Positions 15,399 to 22,659 of a stretch of DNA of 51,344 bases are shown piece by piece (the first letter of the stretch is position 1; each line of letters begins with the position of its first letter). Under the pieces are notes generated by a model. It made no database searches. It was given only the letters and a program-made list of their open reading frames with translations, and had not been told where the DNA came from. Made by a program: the position numbers and the translations under genes. The stretch covers positions 1-51,344 of the forward strand of contig JALSHZ010000108.1 of assembly GCA_026981985.1 (NCBI GenBank), read 5' to 3'. This stretch comes from Gammaproteobacteria bacterium (GTDB lineage: Bacteria > Pseudomonadota > Gammaproteobacteria > UWMA-0217).

Positions 15399-16856
15399 TC
15401 AAGGACGACGCGGTGGCGTGTGAGGAAAAAACCCAAGAAATTCCCGTTTCCACCAGTTTCCCGTTGTCGCTCGTTCTTCCGGCGTCGTGAAATGGTAGCG
15501 CCACACGCGGACACGCAGATATCTCGGTGGCCGGTCAGGGAACGGGTTGTAGGCCAGCAAACCCGTGACCTTTTCTTCGCCTTGCGCCAGTTTCCGCATA
15601 AAGTGATCAAACCAGTAGAGCTGGTCCGGAAACTGCGGCGGCAAGAACCACATCAACCAGTCCAGCCGAGGCTGGTGCGGCACATTGAACGGGGGCGCAC
15701 GATCAAGCGGACCGGGCTTGTAGCGAAAGACATAGCTCTGCCAGTTAATGCCATCCATCGAGCCAATGATTTCCAGCTCCTGACGCTCCGTCTGCATGGT
15801 TGGAAAAACGTGGTAGACATGCCCAAGGCCATAGTGTCGAACGGTGTTTGCAACCTCCATGACTGGCGGCGGCAGATCACGCCCGCTCAGATGTACATAC
15901 ATCGTGATCAGACTGGTACTGAACACAACAGCACCGGCAAGCAGTAAACCCAGTCCCCAAGTACGGCTCGGGCGTGGGGTATTTTTCAGAATCGACTGCA
16001 CCAGTGCCTTCGGCATGACACGGCTGACGATCTTGTCATCCAGCAGGAATAGGCAAAGGACGATCGTCAGAATATTGATCCAGTTGTGGTTGCTGGTGGC
16101 AATGATAACCAGCTGAAGAAAGATGGTGATGACAGCTGCCGCAATACGAAACGGTCGCGGCAGGAAAATGAAGAATGGGACGATGATTTCTGCAAGCAGC
16201 GTAAACACGGTGCCGGCACGCAGCAGCATTTCTGGCAGATGATGCGCATACCAGGCACCCACATGGGGTAATGGCTGGGTTTCAAAATAGTAATTGAGCG
16301 TTGTCAGATTCGCCCAGACGGGATCACCACTGAACAGCTTGGATACACCCGAGAGAAAGCGCAGGCGGAACAGTAGCCAGTGGAAAAAGAAAATCACCAG
16401 ACGGCTTGGGTTGGCAGCGAGAAAAATAGCGAAAAAACCGGATTCCAGCAGCAGAATGTCCCACTGAAAAGTCAGGAAGGTCTGCCCTGCCATCAGCAAT
16501 GACAGGTAGAGCAGAAACATCAACGTCAGGCAAAATCGCTGGTAGAAGCCGAACAGCAGCGAGAGCGACAGCAGCATGCCGAGAAAAGTCGCGCCGTGGA
16601 GCGCCAGATCACCGGCATCGAGCCAGAACAGGGTTGGGAACATCCACCAGGCATCACGCCCGAAGCGTTCGAAGACGTTATGCAGAAACTCTTCGAACGG
16701 CAGAATGCCATCCGGCCCGACCAAGCCTACGATCTGCACCGACAGCGATGCAAAGGCAGCGAAATAGACGATGGCCAGCAAGCGCAGAAACAACCAGGCC
16801 GTCAGCCGCTGTGTGGGATCGGTAGCCAGCAGATGTTTGATCCAGCGTGACATCAT
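15399..16856 (-). CDS. lipase maturation factor (LMF1-like) membrane protein
   Basis: 485-residue polytopic membrane protein with about 8 hydrophobic helices in the first 320 residues and a soluble C-terminal domain. Family landmarks include FQWDILLLESGFFAIFLA, FRLRFLSGVSKLFSGDPVWA and the C-terminal GINWQSYVFRYKPGP with PHQPRLDWLMWFLP. Animal LMF1 assists folding of secreted lipases; the bacterial role is untested. The ATG at 16856 is followed by a second ATG at 16853 that overlaps the YgfX-like stop. The gene lies 54 bp upstream of the amidohydrolase and is part of the same minus-strand operon. Confidence 0.88.
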   Translation of the reverse strand: MMSRWIKHLLATDPTQRLTAWLFLRLLAIVYFAAFASLSVQIVGLVGPDGILPFEEFLHNVFERFGRDAWWMFPTLFWLDAGDLALHGATFLGMLLSLSLLFGFYQRFCLTLMFLLYLSLLMAGQTFLTFQWDILLLESGFFAIFLAANPSRLVIFFFHWLLFRLRFLSGVSKLFSGDPVWANLTTLNYYFETQPLPHVGAWYAHHLPEMLLRAGTVFTLLAEIIVPFFIFLPRPFRIAAAVITIFLQLVIIATSNHNWINILTIVLCLFLLDDKIVSRVMPKALVQSILKNTPRPSRTWGLGLLLAGAVVFSTSLITMYVHLSGRDLPPPVMEVANTVRHYGLGHVYHVFPTMQTERQELEIIGSMDGINWQSYVFRYKPGPLDRAPPFNVPHQPRLDWLMWFLPPQFPDQLYWFDHFMRKLAQGEEKVTGLLAYNPFPDRPPRYLRVRVWRYHFTTPEERATTGNWWKREFLGFFPHTPPRRP

Positions 16857-17269
16857 CGTTGCACCCTCCCCGCTGTCAAAGCGGCTCGCAGGCGGCGGTG
16901 AGTATCGGCATCAACTGCATCGCTCGCCACTACGATTGTTCGCGGCCACCATCGCCCGTCAATGCGGAAACGCAGCATCACCACATGCCTGAATACCCGT
17001 GCATCGAGCAGTTCCGCCTCCACCTCCTGTTGATTGATAGCCCCGATCCGCCAACGCGTCAATGTCTGCGGTATGAGCATTTCGCCACGACGCTGCAATT
17101 CATGCCGCGCCGAGACCATCGCGCTGACACCCACCAGCAGTAACAACGCCAGCCGCGAACCGGTAGGGAGTGCTGCCAGCCAAACCGCCACCGCCGCCAG
17201 TCCGTGGATGACGACAAGCCACCTCAGCAACCAACGCGACGGTTTCAGCTCAAGAACCGGGACTTGCAT
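16853..17269 (-). CDS. YgfX-like membrane protein
   Basis: 138-residue protein. Two hydrophobic helices at about residues 13-50 (LLRWLVVIHGLAAVAVWLAA, then LALLLLVGVSAMV) are followed by a small soluble domain with FRIDGRWWPRTIVVASDAVD and HRRLRAAL. This matches the YgfX (CptA) family, which in enterobacteria is paired with SdhE/CptB. No sdhE-like gene lies next to it; instead it diverges from ygfZ and overlaps the lipase maturation factor gene by 4 bp. The assignment rests on architecture and the GRWWPRT-type motif. Confidence 0.6.
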   Translation of the reverse strand: MQVPVLELKPSRWLLRWLVVIHGLAAVAVWLAALPTGSRLALLLLVGVSAMVSARHELQRRGEMLIPQTLTRWRIGAINQQEVEAELLDARVFRHVVMLRFRIDGRWWPRTIVVASDAVDADTHRRLRAALTAGRVQR

Positions 17270-17495
17270 GCACTACCTTCGGCTTGAACCAACTTTTTCC
17301 ACGGGCCGAGCTGTCGAGTTTCGACGTTCGGGGCAGCAAAAAACGCCCTCCTGGCATCAATGGATACCTGCGTAAAGACTTGAGTTCGGGTAAAGTATCT
17401 CCACTTATCAACCCATCCATAGTAACAATGATTGGGTGCACTATTACCGTTCTCAATACCTTAAACCTCCACCAAAGAGCAACAGAAGAAACACT

Positions 17496-18560
17496 ATGAA
17501 ACCGGAATGGAAAGAGATACTGATCGACTGTGGCGCCGAGTTCAACGCTGACAACGACTGCGAGGTTGCAAGTTACGGCAATGTCGCCCGGGAACGTCGC
17601 GCCACACTCGGCGGCACCATTATCTGCGACCTCTCACACGTCGGCCTGATACAGGCTTACGGGGACGATACCGTGTCTTTCCTTCAGGGTCAGCTCAGCA
17701 ACGATGTCGAGCAGGTCGACGCCAGCCACTCGCAGCTGGCCGCATTCTGCAACCCCAAGGGGCGCGCTCTGGCCAGCTTCCGCCTGTTCCAGCGCGAACA
17801 GACCATTTACATGACCGTTGCCTGCGACCTGCTGGAAGACACGCTCAAGCGTCTGCGCATGTATGTGCTGCGCAGCAAGGTGACACTGGAAGACGGCAAT
17901 GACGCGCTGGTACGCTTTGGCCTTTCTGGCAGCACTGCCGAGGATGAGCTGACCCAGGCACTGGGAGGCTATCCAGACGAGATCGACAGCGTGATGGAAC
18001 GCAAGGGAGTCAGCGTAATCCGCGTGCCCGGCCCATTCCCCCGCTTCGAGATGTATGGCGAACTCGACGCCATGAACCGGCTGTGGACCGCACTGAACGT
18101 CCGCTGCGGGCCCGTTGGTGCCGAAAACTGGCGTCTGCTCGATATTCTCGCCGGCATCCCTACCGTGTCACTGGGCACGAAGGAAGCATTCGTGCCACAA
18201 ATGATCAACTTCGACATCATCGGCGGCATCAGCTTCCAGAAAGGCTGCTATACCGGTCAGGAAGTGGTGGCGAGAATGCACTACCTCGGCGCACCCAGCC
18301 GACGCATGTACCGGGTGCATTTCGACATCGACAGCGTCCCCGAGCCCGGCACCAAACTGTTCAGCGATGACGGCGAGCAGTCGATCGGCAGCATCGGCAT
18401 GGGCGCACCCTTCCCGGATGGCGGCATCGAAACCCTGGCGGTATTGAAGATCAAATACGCCGACGGTGAACATCCCGTCCTGCTCGGCAGCAGCGATGGT
18501 GCCGCCGGCACCGTATCCCCGCCGCCTTACGATTTCCCGCCAGCAAAAGAAAAGTCCTGA
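17496..18560 (+). CDS. ygfZ: YgfZ folate-binding iron-sulfur cluster maturation protein
   Basis: 354-residue protein related to the GcvT aminomethyltransferase fold. It contains the diagnostic KGCYTGQEVVARMHYLG motif (about residues 249-265), whose cysteine is essential in characterised YgfZ. YgfZ binds tetrahydrofolate and supports Fe-S enzymes such as MiaB. The ATG at 17496 is chosen over an upstream one at 17436 because an AGAAGA ribosome site lies just before it and the preceding 20 residues are not conserved-looking. The last bases, TGATG, overlap the start of a small membrane-protein gene. Confidence 0.92.
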   Translation: MKPEWKEILIDCGAEFNADNDCEVASYGNVARERRATLGGTIICDLSHVGLIQAYGDDTVSFLQGQLSNDVEQVDASHSQLAAFCNPKGRALASFRLFQREQTIYMTVACDLLEDTLKRLRMYVLRSKVTLEDGNDALVRFGLSGSTAEDELTQALGGYPDEIDSVMERKGVSVIRVPGPFPRFEMYGELDAMNRLWTALNVRCGPVGAENWRLLDILAGIPTVSLGTKEAFVPQMINFDIIGGISFQKGCYTGQEVVARMHYLGAPSRRMYRVHFDIDSVPEPGTKLFSDDGEQSIGSIGMGAPFPDGGIETLAVLKIKYADGEHPVLLGSSDGAAGTVSPPPYDFPPAKEKS

Positions 18561-18715
18561 TGCGGCTGATCTTCTTCCTGTTTGCAGCCGTGGCGGTGAT
18601 GACCTGGTATGCCTGGGCCATCCGCCCGTCGAAGCGGGAGCAGTCGAACCTGCTGTTTGGCGTCGCAGCAATCATAGGCACTTTGCTGGCGTTGGGGTTG
18701 CTGCGACTGGTGTGA
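18560..18715 (+). CDS. 51-residue membrane protein coupled to ygfZ
   Basis: An ATG overlaps the ygfZ stop in TGATG and opens a 51-codon frame beginning MRLIFFLFAAVAVMTWYAWA and ending LLALGLLRLV. Two hydrophobic helices flank a short basic loop (RPSKREQSN). Codon use and the coupling favour a real gene. I do not recognise a family; a small inner-membrane protein is the safest call. Confidence 0.6.
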   Translation: MRLIFFLFAAVAVMTWYAWAIRPSKREQSNLLFGVAAIIGTLLALGLLRLV

Positions 18716-18739
18716 TGACGAAAGGCTGCCAGGAACGGC

Positions 18740-18826
18740 TCAGAGTAACGCCATCAGCCCAAGCGATAGCACGGTAAGCGCCGAGAGCACAGACAGCCAG
18801 ATATAGAAAACGCGATCGATATTCAT
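18740..18826 (-). CDS. 28-residue hydrophobic micro-protein (candidate)
   Basis: The frame reads MNIDRVFYIWLSVLSALTVL then SLGLMALL and stop: a single membrane helix with a charged N-terminus. It is convergent with the 51-residue gene. No clear Shine-Dalgarno precedes the ATG (the upstream sequence is AACAATAATAACA), so expression is uncertain. Confidence 0.35.
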   Translation of the reverse strand: MNIDRVFYIWLSVLSALTVLSLGLMALL

Positions 18827-19052
18827 TGTTATTATTGTTAGTTGGAATCGAGGGAAGCGGAATATTGCAGCAAGCAGGCTTATGCGCCGAGCATCGATTT
18901 AACAGATTGGCTGTCCCTGCTTTTCCGACTGGCGCAAAGCGCTCGATTTCAAGGATAGGAGGTCAACTCAAGTTTCGCGGTTCGCGGTGCTCAACGACTG
19001 CACCAATGGTGGGCACGCGTGCCGCGCGCACCACCCTACGCGGCTACCGGAC

Positions 19053-19817
19053 CTATAAAGTTGCCTGCCGCTGGCGGAAAATTTCATACAAACAAACCCC
19101 GGCCGCGACCGAAATATTGAGACTTTCGACCTGCCCAAGCATCGGGATCGTGATCAGAAAATCGCAGTGCGCCTGCGTCAGCCGTCGCAGGCCCTTGCCT
19201 TCCGCGCCCATCACCAGCGCCAGCGGCCCGCGCAGATCCTGCTGATAGAGCGAGTTCTCGGTATCACCGGTGGTGCCGGCAATCCAGATGCCGGCTTCTT
19301 TCAGCTTATCGAGCGTGCGGCTCAGGTTGGTGACTTGTATCAGCGGCACCGTATCCGCTGCGCCACTGGCGACCTTGCGGGCGGCCGGCGTCAGACCAAC
19401 GGCGTTGTCCTTGGGAATGACGACGGCGTGAACGCCTACGGCATCGGCGGTGCGCAGGCAGGCACCAAGATTGTGAGGGTCGGTAATGCCATCGAGCACC
19501 AGCAGGAGCGGCGGTTGTTCCAGGCGATCCAGCAGATCGAACAGTGCATTTTCACCAGGAAGTTTTGCGCTGCGATAGCCAGCAACAATGCCTTGGTGCC
19601 GCCCCGGCCCGGCCAGGCGCGCCAATTCACGCTCGTCAGCTTCGATCAGCCTGACCCCGGCCTTGCGCGCCAGCGCCAACACTGCATCGAGACGGCGATC
19701 CTTGCGCGTTGCGCGGTAATGGATAGCAGTAACGCGTTGTGGATCGTTTTTCAGCGCCGATTCAACAGCATGTAGGCCGATAATGACATCCGTCGGTACA
19801 GCAGGTCGACGCGCCAT
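19053..19817 (-). CDS. rlmB: 23S rRNA (guanosine-2'-O-)-methyltransferase RlmB
   Basis: 254-residue SpoU/TrmH-family SPOUT methyltransferase. The N-terminal substrate-binding domain begins VIIGLHAVESALKNDPQRVT. The catalytic domain contains the three SpoU motifs: LDGITDPHNLGACLRTADAV (about 114-133), LALVMGAEGKGLRRL and IPMLGQVESLNISVAAGVCL. It methylates G2251 of 23S rRNA in E. coli. Its start overlaps the rnr stop by one base (TGATG), the usual rnr-rlmB arrangement. Confidence 0.95.
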   Translation of the reverse strand: MARRPAVPTDVIIGLHAVESALKNDPQRVTAIHYRATRKDRRLDAVLALARKAGVRLIEADERELARLAGPGRHQGIVAGYRSAKLPGENALFDLLDRLEQPPLLLVLDGITDPHNLGACLRTADAVGVHAVVIPKDNAVGLTPAARKVASGAADTVPLIQVTNLSRTLDKLKEAGIWIAGTTGDTENSLYQQDLRGPLALVMGAEGKGLRRLTQAHCDFLITIPMLGQVESLNISVAAGVCLYEIFRQRQATL

Positions 19818-22171
19818 CAGCTGTCTTTCTTCCCGCCCCGGGATTTTCCACCGCGTTTGCCACGCGGCCGCGATTTCTTGCCGCTGCGTTTCTTTTTGCC
19901 GTCAGACTTTGTCTCTTTTTGCTGCTGCTCATCCTGACTGGCAGCCGCTGACTTTTTCTTGGCCGGGCGCTTTTTCTTGCGCGGCTTTTCCACCGGCTGC
20001 TCCAGCGCTTGCGGCAGCTCGAAATCGATCTTTTTCTCGTCGAGATTGACCCGCGCCACGATCACCTCCAGCCGATCGCCCAGGCGAAATACTTTGCCGG
20101 AGTTCTTGCCGATCAGACGATGACCGACGGCATCGAACTCGTAGTAGTCGCGTGTCAGTGAGGTGATATGCAGCAGGCCTTCGATGAAGATATCGTCAAG
20201 CGCAATGAACAGGCCAAAGCCGGTGACGGCACTGACGGTGCCACTGAAGGTTTCGCCCACCTTGTCGAGCATGTATTCGCATTTCAGCCAGTCACTGGCG
20301 TCGCGGGTGGCTTCATCGGCACGGCGCTCACACATGGAACAGTGTTCGCCCTTGATCACCATCTCATCGTGGTTATAGGCAAACTTCGTTGCCTTGCCAC
20401 CACGCACCAGGTGGCGGATGGCACGATGCAACAGCAGATCCGGGTAACGCCGGATCGGCGAAGTGAAGTGCGCATAGTCGGCACGCGCCAGACCGAAATG
20501 CCCGGTCTCGCCATCCGGTGAATAGACTGCCTGCGACATCGAACGCAGCATGACGGTCTGAATCAACTCCCGGTCGGGTCGCCCTTCGATCTGCTTCAGC
20601 ACCACGCTGAAATCTTTTGGTGTTGGCTTGTCGCCGCCGCCCAGCGTCAGGCCAAACTCTGACAGAAACTCACGCAACGCCTCGATCTTCTCTTGCTTCG
20701 GCCCATCGTGGACACGATATAGTGTCGGGATCTTGTGCTTCTTGGTGAAGCGCGCCGCCGAGACGTTAGCAGCAATCATGCACTCCTCGATCATCTTGTG
20801 GGCATCGTTGCGTTGCAGCGGCACGATGTCCTTGATCTTGCGCGCCTCGTCGAACTCGAAGTAGGTTTCGGAGGTTTCAAAGTTGATCGCGCCGCGCCGG
20901 TTGCGATCCCCCAGCAACGCCTTGTAGAGGCGGTACAATTCTTCCAGATGTGGCACCACAGGCTTGCGTTCTTGGCGCAGGCTTTCATCCTTGTCGACGA
21001 CAATCGCGGCAACCTCATCGTAGGTAAGGCGCGCATGGGAGCGCATCAGGCCTTCGAAAAAGCGATAGCTCTTGATCGCGCCGCGTGGGCCAATCTGCAT
21101 TTCACAGACCATGCAGAGACGGTCGACATCCGGATTGATCGAGCAAAGACCATTCGACAGCACCTCGGGCAGCATCGGAATGACTTGCTGTGGGAAGTAG
21201 ACCGACGTGCCGCGCTCGTAGGCAGAATCGTCCAGCGCCGAGCCCGGCATGACATAGGCAGAGACATCGGCAATGGCCACCAACAGGCGCCAGCCTTTGT
21301 CGACCTTTTCGCAGTAGACGGCATCATCGAAGTCGCGCGCATCGGCACCGTCGATGGTCACCAGTGGCACGTCACGCAGGTCTTCCCTGCCCTGCTTGGC
21401 CTCTTCAGGCACTTCTTCGGTAAATTCCTTGATCTCGGTAAGCACCTCATCCGGCCATTGATTCGGCAGTTCGTGGGTGCGAATGGCGATATCGATCTCC
21501 ATTCCCGGTGCCATGTGGTTGCCTACCACCTCGACGATCTTGCCAATCGGCTGACTGTGTCGATTGGGCTGCTCGGTGATCGCAGCAACGACGATCTCCC
21601 CCACATCCGCCTCACCAAGCTTGTCCGGCGGAATAAAGACATCCTGATGAATGCGCTTGTTGTCTGGCACGACGTAGTGATTGCCCGCTTCCTCGATCAG
21701 CCGACCGACGATTTCAGAGTGGGCGCGCTCCAGCACCTCCACCAGCTCACCCTCACGGCGGCCACGGCGATCGACACCAACGATGCGGCAGACCGCACGA
21801 TCGCCATGCAGCAAGCTGTGCATCACTTTCGGCGACAGGAACAGATCCTCACCGCCCTCATCGGGGACGAGGAAGCCGAAACCATCGGGATGAGCAATAA
21901 CCCGCCCCCGCACCAGCGTACTTTCGTCGACCGGGATGTATTCACCACGGCGGTTACAGACGAGCTGCCCATCGCGTACCATCGCCCGCAGGCGGCGACG
22001 CAGTGCCTCCAGGCCATCCTCGTCGCTGATGCGTAGCTTTTTCGCCAGCTGATCCCGCGTCTGCGGTCCTTTCGACTTCTCCAGTGTTTCCAGAATCAGC
22101 TCGCGACTGGCGATGGGGTTCTGATATTTTTTCTTTTCACGGTCCCTATGGGGGTCAACCGGTTTAGACAT
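19817..22171 (-). CDS. rnr: ribonuclease R
   Basis: 784-residue 3'-5' exoribonuclease. In order: an N-terminal winged-helix domain (about 20-90), two cold-shock domains, the RNB catalytic domain with DGADARDFDDAVYCEKVDKG (about 273-292; Asp cluster for Mg2+), an S1 domain (about 645-725) and a strongly basic Lys/Arg tail (KKKRPAKKKSA, KKKRSGKKSRPRGKRGGKSR). RNase R degrades structured RNA and takes part in rRNA quality control. It heads the rnr-rlmB operon; the start is the ATG at 22171. Confidence 0.96.
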   Translation of the reverse strand: MSKPVDPHRDREKKKYQNPIASRELILETLEKSKGPQTRDQLAKKLRISDEDGLEALRRRLRAMVRDGQLVCNRRGEYIPVDESTLVRGRVIAHPDGFGFLVPDEGGEDLFLSPKVMHSLLHGDRAVCRIVGVDRRGRREGELVEVLERAHSEIVGRLIEEAGNHYVVPDNKRIHQDVFIPPDKLGEADVGEIVVAAITEQPNRHSQPIGKIVEVVGNHMAPGMEIDIAIRTHELPNQWPDEVLTEIKEFTEEVPEEAKQGREDLRDVPLVTIDGADARDFDDAVYCEKVDKGWRLLVAIADVSAYVMPGSALDDSAYERGTSVYFPQQVIPMLPEVLSNGLCSINPDVDRLCMVCEMQIGPRGAIKSYRFFEGLMRSHARLTYDEVAAIVVDKDESLRQERKPVVPHLEELYRLYKALLGDRNRRGAINFETSETYFEFDEARKIKDIVPLQRNDAHKMIEECMIAANVSAARFTKKHKIPTLYRVHDGPKQEKIEALREFLSEFGLTLGGGDKPTPKDFSVVLKQIEGRPDRELIQTVMLRSMSQAVYSPDGETGHFGLARADYAHFTSPIRRYPDLLLHRAIRHLVRGGKATKFAYNHDEMVIKGEHCSMCERRADEATRDASDWLKCEYMLDKVGETFSGTVSAVTGFGLFIALDDIFIEGLLHITSLTRDYYEFDAVGHRLIGKNSGKVFRLGDRLEVIVARVNLDEKKIDFELPQALEQPVEKPRKKKRPAKKKSAAASQDEQQQKETKSDGKKKRSGKKSRPRGKRGGKSRGGKKDS

Positions 22172-22408
22172 TCGTTAGTTATCCTGTGTTCAATGGGTTC
22201 GCCTGGCGCCCGGCCCGGCGGTTATTTCGCGGCAAATTCGGCTTGTTAGCCAATATTGCCCATACAAAGCATTTCACCAATATTGACCCGAACTGCGAAC
22301 CCACTCCGAAGAACGAGAGGAATATCAAGAAAAGTCAGACACTTACAGATATCAATACATTCTCGGCGGGTGGCATTGAGACTAGCATCCCGGGCACCGG
22401 CGAAACAA

Positions 22409-22437
22409 TTGACAGGATTGTACAGGAAAGGTATCTT
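22409..22437 (+). promoter_or_regulatory. sigma70-type promoter of the tRNA-Leu gene
   Basis: TTGACA at 22409-22414 and TATCTT at 22432-22437 are separated by 17 bp. A GC-rich discriminator (TGCGCCC) follows, as is common for stable-RNA promoters. The tRNA starts about 31 bp beyond the -10 element. Confidence 0.65.
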
Positions 22438-22468
22438 TGCGCCCTGCTTTTTGCAGCATTCACCTATT

Positions 22469-22555
22469 GCCCAGGTGGCGGAATTGGTAGACGCGCTAGC
22501 TTCAGGTGCTAGTGGCCTTACGGTCGTGGAGGTTCAAGTCCTCTCCTGGGCACCA
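22469..22555 (+). tRNA. leuU/leuV-type: tRNA-Leu (anticodon CAG)
   Basis: 87-nt class II tRNA. The acceptor arms GCCCAGG and CCTGGGC pair and CCA is encoded. The anticodon stem CTAGC/GCTAG encloses the loop TTCAGGT, giving anticodon CAG. A long variable arm (TGGCCTTACGGTCG region) and the T-loop GGTTCAAGTCC are present, as expected for leucine tRNA. Confidence 0.96.
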
Positions 22556-22565
22556 TAATCCAAGA

Positions 22566-22597
22566 AAAAAGCCCCGATGTTCGGGGCTTTTTCTTTT
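22566..22597 (+). terminator. Rho-independent terminator of tRNA-Leu
   Basis: AAAGCCCCGA, loop TGT, TCGGGGCTTT, then TTTCTTTTT. The A-run on the other side lets it act also on glgP transcripts arriving on the minus strand. Confidence 0.88.
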
Positions 22598-22659
22598 TCA
22601 GTAGTCGGCTAAATGGAATGGCCGATAACCCGACCATTCGCATTGCACCCTCCGCATCG

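Noticed and set aside
17250-17456. Possible sdhE gene between the YgfX-like gene and ygfZ
   Set aside because: The only frame of suitable size lacks the SdhE RGxxE-type motif and overlaps the YgfX-like start.
20735-22036. Long plus-strand open frame of 433 codons opposite rnr
   Set aside because: It is antisense to a complete, clearly recognisable RNase R gene and has no family-like motifs.
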